Counted from the first letter of the stretch, positions 9,085 through 17,654 are shown. The stretch is DNA of 64,000 nucleotides from JBNFVY01 sp049943335 (GCF_049943335.1 NZ_JBNFVY010000002.1:248001-312000), one strand, 5' to 3'. Notes: generated by a model not told the origin, from the sequence alone. Translations and numbers: made by a program.

Positions 9085-9726
9085 ATGGCTGGTGAGATCC
9101 CTGATCTTCACGCCACGGTACGGACGGGGACTGGCAAGGGCGCCGCTCGTCAAGCCCGCCGCAACGGGAACGTACCTGGCATCGTATATGGCGGCGGCGC
9201 AGACCCCCTGCCCATCGAAATTCCGTTCAACGTGCTGCTCAAGCGCCTGAAAGCAGGCCGCTTTTTGTCGACTCTCTTCAACATGAAGGTTGAAGGCCAG
9301 GACGACGTGCGCGTGATCTGCCGCAGCGTGCAACGCGACGTGGTCAAGGATCTGCCGACCCACGTGGACTTTATGCGCTTGCGCCGGACGTCGAAAATCA
9401 ACCTGTTCATTCACGTTGATTTCGTCGGCGAAGAAGAATCGCCCGGCATCAAGACCGGCGGCGTTCTGACCGTTGTGCGAAGCGAAGTCGAACTGATCGT
9501 GACCGCAGCAGATATTCCCGAAAGCATCACGGTGGACATTTCGGGCGCGGATGTGGGCGACGTGATCCACATTTCCGACGTGACCCTGCCCGAAGGCGCC
9601 AAACCGGTCATCGACCGTGACTTTGTGATCGCCAACATCTCGGCCCCGTCCAGCCTGCGCGCTGCGGGCGACGACGACGAAGAAGAAGCTGCCGAGGCCG
9701 GCGAAGAGGCCGCAGCCGAAGAATAA
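9085..9726 (+). CDS. rplY: 50S ribosomal protein L25, CTC form
   Basis: 213 residues. The N-terminal L25 domain (roughly 1-100) binds 5S rRNA; it holds GTGKGAARQARRNGNVPGIVYGG. The C-terminal TL5/CTC domain follows, with GVLTVVRSEVELIV. The protein ends in a Glu/Ala-rich tail of about 20 residues (DDDEEEAAEAGEEAAAEE), common in alphaproteobacterial L25. A good GGAG ribosome site precedes ATG. A strong terminator follows directly. The gap to pth, its usual neighbour, is filled here by an oxidoreductase gene on the other strand. Confidence 0.97.
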   Translation: MAGEIPDLHATVRTGTGKGAARQARRNGNVPGIVYGGGADPLPIEIPFNVLLKRLKAGRFLSTLFNMKVEGQDDVRVICRSVQRDVVKDLPTHVDFMRLRRTSKINLFIHVDFVGEEESPGIKTGGVLTVVRSEVELIVTAADIPESITVDISGADVGDVIHISDVTLPEGAKPVIDRDFVIANISAPSSLRAAGDDDEEEAAEAGEEAAAEE

Positions 9727-9750
9727 GATCCGCTTTCGGATCGACGCGAA

Positions 9751-9779
9751 ACGGGGCCCCGGCGGGCCCCGTTTTTTTT
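9751..9779 (+). terminator. Rho-independent terminator of rplY
   Basis: Perfect 9-bp stem ACGGGGCCC / GGGCCCCGT with loop CGGC, followed by eight T residues, 24 bases after the rplY stop. Confidence 0.95.
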
Positions 9780-9781
9780 GC

Positions 9782-10891
9782 TTACGACAGCGTGGCCAGC
9801 AACGATTTGTCGTAAGGGACCAGGGCGGCGAAATCGCCTGCCTTCACCCGGTTCGCCCAGTCGGGGTTGGCGATCAGTGCACGTCCCACGGCGACCAGAT
9901 CGAATTCGTCGCGGGCCATCCGTTCGATCAGGTTGTCGATGCTGGCCGGTTCCCCGGCGTTGAAGGCGCCGGTGCCGTCTTCGGGCAAAAAGTCGGAATT
10001 CAGCCCGACGCTGCCCACGGCGATCGCGGGCTTGCCGGTCAGCTTGCGCGTCCAGCCGGCCAGGTTCAGGTCACTGCCGTCAAATTCGGGCTGCCAGAAC
10101 CGGCGGGTCGAGCAGTGAAAGATGTCGACACCCGCATCCGCCAGCGGGCCAAGGAATGCGCCCAGGGCCTCGGGTGTGTCGCACAGGCGGGCAGAATAAT
10201 CCTGCTGTTTCCACTGGGAATAGCGCAGGATGATCGGGAAATCGGGGCCGACGGCTGCGCGCACGGCCGCCACGATTTCCAGCGCAAAGCGCGAACGCGC
10301 GGCCAGGTCACCGCCATAGGCGTCGTCGCGCGCGTTGGTGCCATCCCAGAAGAACTGGTCGATCAGATAGCCGTGTGCGCCGTGGATCTCGACCGCGTCG
10401 AACCCGATTTTCTTGGCGTCTGCGGCGCCCTTGGCAAAGGCGGCGACCACGTCGTCGATATCGCGCTGCGTCATGGCGTGGCCGGTCACCTTGCCGGGCC
10501 GGGCCATGCCCGACGGGCTGTAGCCGGGCGTGTCGCCCCCGGGCGCCACACCGGGGCGGCGCACGGCCCCCACATGCCACAGTTGCGGTGCGATCTTGCC
10601 GCCCGCCGCGTGGACCGCTTCGACCACCCGCGCCCAGCCGGCCAGCGCGTCGGCGCCATAGATGGCCGGCACGTCGGGATAGCCGCTGGCGGCGGGATGA
10701 TCCACAATGGTGCCTTCGGTGATGATCAGCCCCACGCCCCCTTCGGCGCGGCGGCGATAGTAGTCAACCACCTTGTCGTTGGGCACGTTGCCCGGTGACA
10801 TGCTACGGGTCATGGGGGCCATGACGATGCGGTTCTTGAGGGTCAACGTGTCACTGGTGAATGGGCGGAACAACGTGTCTTGTGCGGTCAT
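9782..10891 (-). CDS. Old Yellow Enzyme family NADH:flavin oxidoreductase / ene-reductase
   Basis: 369 residues. The N-terminus LKNRIVMAPMTRSMSPGNVP is typical of the OYE barrel. The substrate-binding pair is in EIHGAHGYLIDQFFWDG, followed by NARDDAYGG, and the FMN phosphate site lies near VGRALIANPDW. Members reduce activated C=C bonds or related electrophiles with NAD(P)H; the natural substrate is not predictable. HCSTRRFWQPEF identifies the subclass often seen in Rhodobacterales. The gene is inserted between rplY and pth on the opposite strand. Confidence 0.92.
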   Translation of the reverse strand: MTAQDTLFRPFTSDTLTLKNRIVMAPMTRSMSPGNVPNDKVVDYYRRRAEGGVGLIITEGTIVDHPAASGYPDVPAIYGADALAGWARVVEAVHAAGGKIAPQLWHVGAVRRPGVAPGGDTPGYSPSGMARPGKVTGHAMTQRDIDDVVAAFAKGAADAKKIGFDAVEIHGAHGYLIDQFFWDGTNARDDAYGGDLAARSRFALEIVAAVRAAVGPDFPIILRYSQWKQQDYSARLCDTPEALGAFLGPLADAGVDIFHCSTRRFWQPEFDGSDLNLAGWTRKLTGKPAIAVGSVGLNSDFLPEDGTGAFNAGEPASIDNLIERMARDEFDLVAVGRALIANPDWANRVKAGDFAALVPYDKSLLATLS

Positions 10892-11027
10892 GATGTGTCT
10901 TTGTCCTTTGCTTCGCCGCTAAGGAAACCGACCTGCCGAAAAGGGCAAGTGTTTCGCCGCGTCGCAGCCCTTCCTCAGGGCAGAAAAACTGGCTAAGCTG
11001 GCCGGACCAAATGGACGAGGCAAGACG

Positions 11028-11834
11028 GTGAAGCTGTTTGTGGGGCTGGGAAATCCCGGCATGAAATACGCGGGCAATCGCCACAACATCGGCTTTATGG
11101 TCATCGACCGGATTGCCGGGGATCACGGCTTTGCGCCGTGGCGTGGCAAGTTCCAGGCCAGCCTGTCCGACGGCGTGTTGGGCGGTGAAAAGGTGATCCT
11201 GCTCAAACCCGAAACCTTCATGAACCTGTCCGGCCAATCCGTGGGCGAGGCGATGCGGTTTTACAAACTGACGCCCGCCGACGTGATCGTCTTTCATGAC
11301 GAACTGGACCTTGCCCCCGGCAAGGCGCGGTTCAAACAGGGCGGCGGGCATGCGGGCCACAACGGGTTGCGGTCGATCCATCAGCATATCGGGCCCGACT
11401 ATGGCCGGGTCCGGCTGGGCATCGGCCATCCGGGCCACAAGGACCGGGTCGCGGCCTATGTTTTGTCCGATTTCTCCAAGTCTGATGCAGATTGGCTGGA
11501 CGATCTGGTGCGTGGATGTTCGGATGGTGCAAGCCATCTTGCGGCGGGCGATGCCGGGAAATTCATGAATGCGGTGGCGCTGCGCACCGCGCCGCCCCGA
11601 TCGTCGGCCACGCCAGCGCCCAAAGCAGGCGCGAAACCAGAAGCGAAGGCTGGGGCGAAGGCGAAGGCTGACCCGAAGGCTGCGGCGAAGACCGACGCGA
11701 ACGCCAAGGCCGGGCCCAAGTCAGAGGCAAAGTCTGAGGCAAAGCCAGAGTCCAACACCAAAACACCCGGCCCTGCCCCCGCGCCGCAAGACCCCCGCAG
11801 CCCCCTGCAAAAACTGGCGGACAAGTTCCGTTGA
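11028..11834 (+). CDS. pth: Peptidyl-tRNA hydrolase with an Ala/Lys/Pro-rich tail
   Basis: 268 residues. The core (about 1-185) has the family residues: N10 and H20 in GNPGMKYAGNRHNIGF, an Asp in FHDELDLAPG and an Asn in GGHAGHNGLRSI. The enzyme releases peptides from prematurely dropped peptidyl-tRNA. Residues ~190-260 are a low-complexity tail built of AKA, PKA, PEAK and related short units, followed by a short basic helix SPLQKLADKFR. Standard Pth proteins end near 190-195 residues, so the tail is an addition. The stop overlaps the next start as TTGA, which suggests translational coupling. Confidence 0.95.
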   Translation: MKLFVGLGNPGMKYAGNRHNIGFMVIDRIAGDHGFAPWRGKFQASLSDGVLGGEKVILLKPETFMNLSGQSVGEAMRFYKLTPADVIVFHDELDLAPGKARFKQGGGHAGHNGLRSIHQHIGPDYGRVRLGIGHPGHKDRVAAYVLSDFSKSDADWLDDLVRGCSDGASHLAAGDAGKFMNAVALRTAPPRSSATPAPKAGAKPEAKAGAKAKADPKAAAKTDANAKAGPKSEAKSEAKPESNTKTPGPAPAPQDPRSPLQKLADKFR

Positions 11835-12865
11835 GCCTGCGCGCCGCCCTCACCCGTCAGGCTGATGCATGCGACGCGCTTGGGTCAGAGTTTACGGCGC
11901 GGCTGCTGCGGCTGACCGCGGCCCGCCTGCAGCGCGGCACGCCAGTGGCGGACCGGATGCTGGACTGGCCCGGCGATGTCAGCGGGGCGGGCGCGTCGGT
12001 GCCGCTGCGCTTTGCCGGCGCGCTGCACGGGCTGATCCTGATGGACCATGCCCCCGAACTGGCGCCGCTCTGGCCGCCGCACGCGGTGACAGACGACACC
12101 CTGTGGGCCGGCGTCGAGGCCGCGATGCGCGCCCACCAGGGCGAATTGATGGCATGGCTGGACAATGCCCCCCAGACGAACGAGGTCCGCCGCTCCGCCG
12201 CGCTGATCGCCGTGGGTCACATCCTGTCGGCCCGATACGGGCTGCCCATCCGCCTGTCAGAACTGGGGGCCAGCGCGGGGCTGAACCTGTTCTGGGATCA
12301 CTATGCGCTGGCGGCGGGGGGGCAGACACTGGGCCCCGAGGCCCCGGCGCTGACGCTGACGCCGGACTGGTCCGGCCCCCTGCCCCTGCCGTGCGATCCG
12401 TTCATCAGCGACCGGCGCGGCGTGGATCTGCACCCGCTGTCGCCCAGCGATCCCGCGGATCGCAATCGCTTGCGCGCCTATACATGGCCGGACCAGCCCG
12501 ACCGGATGGCGCGGCTGGACGCGGCGCTGTCGGTGGCCACGCCAGTGGTGGACCAGGGCGATGCGGCGGCATGGCTGGTCAACCGCATGGCAGACATGTT
12601 GGAAGGTCAGCTGGATTTCGTTTACCACACGGTCGCTTGGCAATATTTCCCGCCCGGCACCCGCGCCGCCTGCACCGCGGCGTTGGAAGCGCGCGGCGAA
12701 AAGGCGACCATGCGAAGCCCGCTGGCCTGGCTGTCGGTAGAGGCCGACACGGGCGGTGCGCAACAGGGCGCGGCGATGGTGCTGCGGCTGTGGCCCGGTG
12801 ACCGCACGCCGATCCGGCTGGGCCGGATGGATTTCCACGGCCGCTGGATCGACTGGCGCTGTTAG
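11831..12865 (+). CDS. DUF2332 family protein
   Basis: 344 residues, starting with TTG that overlaps the pth stop (TTGA). The stretch LSELGASAGLNLFWDHY, a later FVYHTVAWQYFPP and the C-terminal LGRMDFHGRWIDW are the hallmarks of DUF2332, a family of unknown function. The ELGASAGLNL segment resembles a methyltransferase glycine loop, but no such activity is proven to my knowledge. It is probably co-transcribed with pth. The stop overlaps by four bases with the stop of the LuxR-type gene on the other strand. Confidence 0.85.
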   Translation: MSLRAALTRQADACDALGSEFTARLLRLTAARLQRGTPVADRMLDWPGDVSGAGASVPLRFAGALHGLILMDHAPELAPLWPPHAVTDDTLWAGVEAAMRAHQGELMAWLDNAPQTNEVRRSAALIAVGHILSARYGLPIRLSELGASAGLNLFWDHYALAAGGQTLGPEAPALTLTPDWSGPLPLPCDPFISDRRGVDLHPLSPSDPADRNRLRAYTWPDQPDRMARLDAALSVATPVVDQGDAAAWLVNRMADMLEGQLDFVYHTVAWQYFPPGTRAACTAALEARGEKATMRSPLAWLSVEADTGGAQQGAAMVLRLWPGDRTPIRLGRMDFHGRWIDWRC

Positions 12866-13359
12866 GAATTGGCCGGTCCCGGCAGGTCGATCAGATCATC
12901 CAGAAACAGGGCCAGCAATTGTGGCCGCCCCCCGACGCCAGCCTTGCGATAGATCGCGTTGGTCTGGGCTTTGACCGTGCCCTCGGAGGTGTCGCGCAGG
13001 GCGGCGATTTCGCCGGTAGACATGCCCTTGACGGCAAAGAATGCCACGTCGCGTTCGGCCGGCGTCAGGCCCCATTCGTCAAACCGTTCGTCCAGTACCT
13101 GCATGAATTCCGACGACGCACGGTGCAGCCGCGCTTCGGCCGCGCGTTGGCGGCGTAGCGTAGCGCGCAGCAGCAGCCCGCCCATGACCACCCCCAACAC
13201 CAGCCCCAGCGCGGCGCCGATTTCGATCAGTTCGCGCGCTTGCCAACTGATCGGGCGATCGCGCAGACCAAATAGCGATGAAAAGATATCCCACACGAAA
13301 AAGACGGCGCAGGCTGCCTGCACCGCGACGGTTGCGATCACCAGCGGGTTGCGCCGCAC
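12862..13359 (-). CDS. Membrane-tethered LuxR-type regulator
   Basis: 165 residues from GTG at 13359. Two membrane spans are visible (about 6-28 and 45-66), then a short charged linker and a C-terminal GerE/LuxR helix-turn-helix (about 97-155) with WGLTPAERDVAFFAVKGMST and VKAQTNAIYRKAGV. There is no receiver or autoinducer domain, so the sensor would have to be the membrane part or a partner protein. It starts 19 bases after the stop of the acidic-tail protein gene upstream, so these genes are probably one operon. I infer that it reports on an envelope signal. Confidence 0.85.
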   Translation of the reverse strand: MRRNPLVIATVAVQAACAVFFVWDIFSSLFGLRDRPISWQARELIEIGAALGLVLGVVMGGLLLRATLRRQRAAEARLHRASSEFMQVLDERFDEWGLTPAERDVAFFAVKGMSTGEIAALRDTSEGTVKAQTNAIYRKAGVGGRPQLLALFLDDLIDLPGPANS

Positions 13360-13378
13360 AGGTCAGGCGCCTTTCGGG

Positions 13379-13882
13379 TCAGTCGTCATCGTCGTCCCCA
13401 TTGTCTGCATCATCACTGTCGCCATTGCTGTCGTCATCGCTGTCGTCATCGTCGGCGCTGTGGCCATCGCTGTCGTCGTCATCATCGTCGCTGTCGTCGT
13501 CATTGCTTGCGTGCCCGCGGGTGTCACCATGGCCGCCACTGCTGTCGCCGGACGATCCGGTCTGGGGCACCGAAATGATCGACCCGCCAAGGCTGGATGA
13601 GCCGGCGTTTTGCGCTGCGGGGCCGCGGCTGTCCAATTCCCAATAGTCGCGCAGGATTTCCCCGGTATTGGTGTTCAGGATGATTTCACGACGCGCGGCA
13701 TTGCCTGTGGCCACGATCCGGGTGCGGCCCAGCAGGGTGCGGGTGATCTGGATGCGCGCATAGCCCTGATCCTTGAGCTGTTCGACCACCCGGTCCTGCG
13801 CGCCCTGCGCCATACCCGGGCCGATCATCGCCGCGAGGACGAAGGCGCTGGTCAGGATGATATGGACAAATCGGCGGGTCAT
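13379..13882 (-). CDS. Secreted PepSY-like protein with Asp/Ser-rich tail (paralogue 1)
   Basis: 167 residues: a signal peptide (1-25, ending near GMAQ), a single PepSY-like unit (about 28-82: VVEQLKDQGYARIQITRTL, then TNTGEILRDYW), a Gly/Ser linker, and an acidic tail from ~127 to the end made of Asp, Ser and Gly with a few His. The tail contains no Lys, and it should bind cations such as calcium. It is a paralogue of the next gene upstream and lies directly before the LuxR-type regulator. PepSY units are known as inhibitory or regulatory modules; the role here is unknown. Confidence 0.85.
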   Translation of the reverse strand: MTRRFVHIILTSAFVLAAMIGPGMAQGAQDRVVEQLKDQGYARIQITRTLLGRTRIVATGNAARREIILNTNTGEILRDYWELDSRGPAAQNAGSSSLGGSIISVPQTGSSGDSSGGHGDTRGHASNDDDSDDDDDDSDGHSADDDDSDDDSNGDSDDADNGDDDDD

Positions 13883-13961
13883 CAGGCTTTCACAATGCGG
13901 CGGGACCCGGCCGGGGCCGGATACCGATCAGTGTCAGGATGTTTGCAGGTTTGACAAGGGG

Positions 13962-14579
13962 TCAGTCGTCGTCGCTATCAGAGTCAGAGTCGCTATCACC
14001 ATCTGACTCACCGTCTGAATCGCTATCTGAATCTCCGTCTGAATCGTTGTCCGAGTCACTATCGGAATCGCCATCGCTATCGGACTCGCCGTGCCCTTCG
14101 GAGTCTGCGTCGTCGTCGCTATCGTCCCCGTCATCATCGCCATCGTCGCCATCATCATCATCGTGATCATCATCAGCGTCGTGGTCGTCGCCATCGTCAT
14201 CGTGGTCGTCGCCATCATCATCATCGTCGTCATGATCGTCGTCGTAATCATCATCGTCGTCATCATCATCATCGTCGGCGCGCACGAAATCGCGGTCTTG
14301 GCTGCGCACCTCAACACCCGGCGTCGTGTTGTCGTTGCGCCCGACGCGCTCAACCTCTTGCTTCAGCAGATCGCCGGTGGCCAGGTCATAGACCAGTTCA
14401 ACCTTCTGGTTGTTGCGGATCGCTTCGACCTTCATCTGGGTCGCGCCGTTGCGGACCTCGACGCGGGTGAATCCCTGTTCCTGCAACCCGCGGATCACCT
14501 GATCCGACGCGCTTTGCGCAAAGGCGGTGGTGGCGGCAAATGCGCCGATAAAGGCGGCAACCTTGATCGTGACTTTCAT
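13962..14579 (-). CDS. Secreted PepSY-like protein with very long Asp/Ser-rich tail (paralogue 2)
   Basis: 205 residues from ATG at 14579 (MKVTIKVAAFIGAF); the frame is open upstream without a signal peptide. Signal peptide 1-21 (ending TAFA), PepSY-like unit ~25-77 (VIRGLQEQGFTRVEV, then VYDLATGDLLKQEVERV), and from ~101 to the end an almost pure Asp tail that changes from D/H-rich to SD repeats. The tail is half of the protein. Compared with paralogue 1 the folded part is similar and the tail is longer. Secretion with a tail of about 80 acidic residues suggests cation binding or a surface brush; this is inference. Confidence 0.88.
   Translation of the reverse strand: MKVTIKVAAFIGAFAATTAFAQSASDQVIRGLQEQGFTRVEVRNGATQMKVEAIRNNQKVELVYDLATGDLLKQEVERVGRNDNTTPGVEVRSQDRDFVRADDDDDDDDDDYDDDHDDDDDDGDDHDDDGDDHDADDDHDDDDGDDGDDDGDDSDDDADSEGHGESDSDGDSDSDSDNDSDGDSDSDSDGESDGDSDSDSDSDDD
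13965..14281 (-). repeat. Trinucleotide-biased repeat tract encoding the D/S tail
   Basis: The tract is built from GAC/GAT and TCN codons, read on the plus strand as repeated TCA/TCG/ATC triplets with units such as GAATCG, GAGTCG and ATCGTC. A shorter tract of the same kind lies at about 13380-13505. Such tracts change length easily by slippage, so tail length may vary between strains. Confidence 0.85.
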
Positions 14580-14714
14580 CGGGTGTGTCCTCATCTGGAT
14601 GAATTTCTGATGACAGGACATTGCCCAGCCCGCACCGTCCGATCCATTGACCAGAGGGTATAGACCGGGGGTTTTGGTCCCCAGGTTCAGGCGCATAAAC
14701 CAGGGTTTACGGGG

Positions 14715-15950
14715 TCAGCCGCCGGTCTGAACGTCAACGCCTAGGTGCTTGGCAACGGTGAAGATGTCTTTGTCGCCGCGCCCGCACATGTTCATCACGA
14801 TGATATGGTCCGATGGCAAATCCGGTGCGATCTTCATGACATGCGCCAACGCGTGGCAGGGTTCGAGCGCAGGAATGATGCCTTCGGTGCGGCAGGAAAA
14901 CTGAAACGCCTCAAGCGCCTCGGCGTCGGTGATCGAAACATAGTTCGCGCGGCCCGTGTCGTGCAGCCAGCTGTGTTCGGGCCCAATGCCCGGATAATCC
15001 AGCCCGGCGCTGATCGAATGCCCTTCCAGGATCTGCCCATCGTCGTCCTGCAGCAGATACGTGCGGTTGCCATGCAGCACGCCGGGGCGCCCGCCGGTCA
15101 GGCTGGCACAATGTTCCATCCTGTCATCCACGCCCTTTCCGCCCGCTTCGACGCCGATGAATTGCACATCGGGGTCGTCAAGAAACGGATAGAACAGACC
15201 CATCGCGTTCGAGCCCCCACCGATCGCCGCAATCACCGTGTCGGGCAAGCGGCCTTGGCCCTCTTGCTCGGCCAGCTGCACCCGCACTTCCTTGCCGATG
15301 ATGGCCTGGAAATCGCGCACCATCGCAGGGTACGGATGCGGCCCGGCCACGGTGCCGATGCAATAAAAGGTGTCGTGCACATTGGTCACCCAGTCACGCA
15401 GCGCGTCGTTCATCGCATCCTTGAGCGTGCCGCGGCCCGATGTCACGGGCACCACTTCGGCCCCCAGAAGGCGCATGCGAAAGACGTTGGGGGCCTGGCG
15501 TTCCACGTCATGGGCGCCCATGTAAACCACGCATTTCAGCCCGAACTTGGCGCAGACAGTGGCCGTGGCCACGCCGTGCTGGCCGGCGCCGGTTTCGGCG
15601 ATGATGCGCGATTTTCCCATCCGGCGCGCCAGAATGATCTGGCCCAGAACGTTGTTGATCTTGTGCGCGCCGGTGTGGTTCAGTTCGTCGCGCTTGAGGT
15701 AAATCTTGGCCCCGCCCAGTTCTTCGGTCATGCGGCTTGCGAAATACAACGGCGACGGGCGGCCGACATAGTGGGTCCACAGATCGTTCATTTCGGCCCA
15801 GAAACTATCGTCGGTCTTGGCCTTTTCGTATTCGGCCTCAAGATCGAGGATCAGCGGCATCAGGGTTTCCGACACGAACCGCCCACCGTAAATGCCGAAC
15901 CGACCGTTTTCGTCTGGGCCGGACATGAAACTGTTGAAAAGGTCGGTCAT
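14715..15950 (-). CDS. trpB: Tryptophan synthase beta chain
   Basis: 411 residues, the usual length. The PLP lysine is in LNHTGAHKINNVLGQ, the catalytic glutamate in ETGAGQHGVA, and the phosphate-binding loop is GGGSNAMG. TrpB condenses indole with serine to form tryptophan. It lies 71 bases downstream of trpF and is probably co-transcribed with it, but trpA is about 9.3 kb away on the other strand. Confidence 0.99.
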   Translation of the reverse strand: MTDLFNSFMSGPDENGRFGIYGGRFVSETLMPLILDLEAEYEKAKTDDSFWAEMNDLWTHYVGRPSPLYFASRMTEELGGAKIYLKRDELNHTGAHKINNVLGQIILARRMGKSRIIAETGAGQHGVATATVCAKFGLKCVVYMGAHDVERQAPNVFRMRLLGAEVVPVTSGRGTLKDAMNDALRDWVTNVHDTFYCIGTVAGPHPYPAMVRDFQAIIGKEVRVQLAEQEGQGRLPDTVIAAIGGGSNAMGLFYPFLDDPDVQFIGVEAGGKGVDDRMEHCASLTGGRPGVLHGNRTYLLQDDDGQILEGHSISAGLDYPGIGPEHSWLHDTGRANYVSITDAEALEAFQFSCRTEGIIPALEPCHALAHVMKIAPDLPSDHIIVMNMCGRGDKDIFTVAKHLGVDVQTGG

Positions 15951-16021
15951 CGAAAGCTCCTGTTGGTCGGGCCAGCCTGGCGCAAAAGCGGTGTATCCCG
16001 CCCCCGTGGCAGGGGCAAGCG

Positions 16022-16666
16022 TCAGGCGTGTGCGGCGCGGGTGAAGGCGCGGATCAGGGCCGCGTCCTTGATGCCGGGGGCGCTTTCCACCCCGCTTGAC
16101 ACATCGACCTGCTTCGCACCGGTCAGGCGCACCGCCTGGGCCACGTTGTCGGGGGTCAGACCGCCCGCCAGCATCCAGGGCTTGGTCCAGTACTTGCGCG
16201 TTTGCAGCAGCCGCCAGTCGAACGACAGCCCGTTGCCGCCGGGCAAATCCGCGGACCTGGGCGGCTTGGCATCGATCAAGAGCTGGTCGGCCACCGGGGC
16301 GTAGGCGTCGATCTGGGCCAGATCCGCGGCGTCGGCGATGCCGATGGCCTTCATCACCGGCAAGCCGGTGTGCGCGCGCACTTCGGACACGCGGCGGGGC
16401 GATTCGGACCCGTGCAACTGGATCATGTCCAGCGGGACCGCGCCGGTGATCGCATCCAGATCATCGTCGCTCGGGTTGACCATCAGGGCCACCTTGGCAA
16501 TGCCCACCGGCACGTCGACCGCCAGCGCAGTCGCCTGCGCCACGGACAGGTTGCGCGGGGACTTGGGGAAAAAGACAAAGCCGACATAGGCTGCACCGGC
16601 CTGCGCGGCGGCGGCCACCTGTTCAGGGCTGGTCAGCCCGCAGATTTTCACACGAATGTCGGTCAT
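16022..16666 (-). CDS. trpF: Phosphoribosylanthranilate isomerase
   Basis: 214 residues from ATG at 16666 (MTDIRVKICGLTSPEQV); the open frame continues 44 codons upstream over the end of lapA. The catalytic Cys is in KICGLTS, the general acid Asp is in LLIDAKP, and LAGGLTPDNVAQA plus VDVSSGVE form the phosphate site. It performs the third step of tryptophan synthesis. Gene order ihfB-lapA-trpF-trpB on the minus strand suggests one transcript. Confidence 0.97.
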   Translation of the reverse strand: MTDIRVKICGLTSPEQVAAAAQAGAAYVGFVFFPKSPRNLSVAQATALAVDVPVGIAKVALMVNPSDDDLDAITGAVPLDMIQLHGSESPRRVSEVRAHTGLPVMKAIGIADAADLAQIDAYAPVADQLLIDAKPPRSADLPGGNGLSFDWRLLQTRKYWTKPWMLAGGLTPDNVAQAVRLTGAKQVDVSSGVESAPGIKDAALIRAFTRAAHA

Positions 16667-16676
16667 GCCCACTGCT

Positions 16677-17039
16677 TTATCGCGCGTGGTTCGCATCCTC
16701 AAGCAAGGCGAGCACTTCGTCGCCCTGACGCTTGGCCTCGTCGGTCTTGAGCTTGCGCACTTCGCGGCGCAGCTGTTCTTTTTCGCGCCGTTCGGCATCG
16801 GCGGCGGCGCGGTGCTTGTGTTCGCGCAGCCATTCCCAAATGAAACCGATCAAAACGCCGGCGATGATGCCGCCGAAGATCACCAAAAAGAGCGGCAGGG
16901 TAACCGACCCGCCGATTCCCGTCAGTGACGCCAGGTCATCGGGCAACAGGTTCAACGTCACATTGGCGCGGTTGGCCAGCGCCACCGTGACCAGGACGAT
17001 GGCAAGAACTGCCAGGAAAATATAGCGGATATAGCGCAT
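16677..17039 (-). CDS. lapA: LapA-like membrane protein (DUF1049)
   Basis: 120 residues. Two membrane spans (about 5-24 and 47-69) flank a short loop, followed by a basic, charged coiled coil (REHKHRAAADAERREKEQ and on) reaching to the C-terminus. The arrangement matches LapA, which in enterobacteria works with LapB to control LPS synthesis by affecting LpxC turnover. Only the family is supported here; a lapB is not adjacent. It sits between ihfB and trpF with gaps of about 10 bases. Confidence 0.88.
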   Translation of the reverse strand: MRYIRYIFLAVLAIVLVTVALANRANVTLNLLPDDLASLTGIGGSVTLPLFLVIFGGIIAGVLIGFIWEWLREHKHRAAADAERREKEQLRREVRKLKTDEAKRQGDEVLALLEDANHAR

Positions 17040-17050
17040 GGAATGCAGCC

Positions 17051-17332
17051 TCAGTCGTCGTTCAGGCGGTCACGCAGCAGCTTGCCGGTCTTGAAGAAAG
17101 GCACGTGCTTTTCTTCAACCTCAACGCTTTCGCCGGTGCGTGGGTTCCGGCCTGTTCTGGCATCCCGCTTCTTGACGGAAAACGCGCCAAATCCGCGCAG
17201 CTCGACCCGATTTCCCCGGGCCATGGCTTCGATGATTTCGTCGAAGATCGTGTTCACGATCCGCTCAACGTCGCGCTGGTAAAGATGCGGGTTGTCATCT
17301 GCGATTTTCTGGATCAGTTCCGACCGGATCAT
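17051..17332 (-). CDS. ihfB: Integration host factor beta subunit
   Basis: 93 residues from ATG at 17332 (MIRSELIQKIADDNPHLY); the frame extends upstream without homology. The beta arm that bends DNA is GRNPRTGESVEVEEK and the body has RVELRGFGAFSVKKR, both typical of IHF-beta. With IHF-alpha it bends DNA in replication, recombination and transcription. The gene follows rpsA (322 bases between), the usual order in proteobacteria, and rpsA has its own terminator. Confidence 0.96.
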   Translation of the reverse strand: MIRSELIQKIADDNPHLYQRDVERIVNTIFDEIIEAMARGNRVELRGFGAFSVKKRDARTGRNPRTGESVEVEEKHVPFFKTGKLLRDRLNDD

Positions 17333-17573
17333 CCTGTTCCCCCCTTGGGTGTCCCGCAGCGCCCTATCATTTGGGCGCACTCATGTGATTGGGGCAACTA
17401 TAGGTCGTGATCAGGCGGCGCGAAATAGCCTCGGCGCGCGGCAAAAGGCATTTTTTTGGGCTAAAGCGCTGATCTTTTGCGAAAAATACAGTTGTGCCGG
17501 CATAGAATCGCCCGCCATGTCCCATTTCTGCGGTGCGGCACGGAATTTGGAAAAGTCGTGATTCGGATTGCCG

Positions 17574-17609
17574 AAATGAAAACGGCCCCACCAAATGGCG
17601 GGGCCGTTT
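17574..17609 (-). terminator. Rho-independent terminator of rpsA
   Basis: 10-bp stem AAACGGCCCC / GGGGCCGTTT (17580-17589 with 17600-17609) and a 10-base loop, followed on the minus strand by TTTTCATTTC, 45 bases downstream of the rpsA stop. Confidence 0.9.
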
Positions 17610-17654
17610 GCGATTTCTTGGCCAGACTTTGGCCCGACCCTTACCGGGCTGGGC

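Noticed and set aside
13374..13600. Plus-strand open frame very rich in Val and Ile over the acidic-tail genes
   Set aside because: It is the complement of the Asp-coding repeat (GAC read backwards gives GTC) and has no ribosome site or family.
14600..14714. Terminator after the trp genes
   Set aside because: A GC-rich inverted repeat is present near 14660-14685, but there is no T-run and the arms are imperfect.
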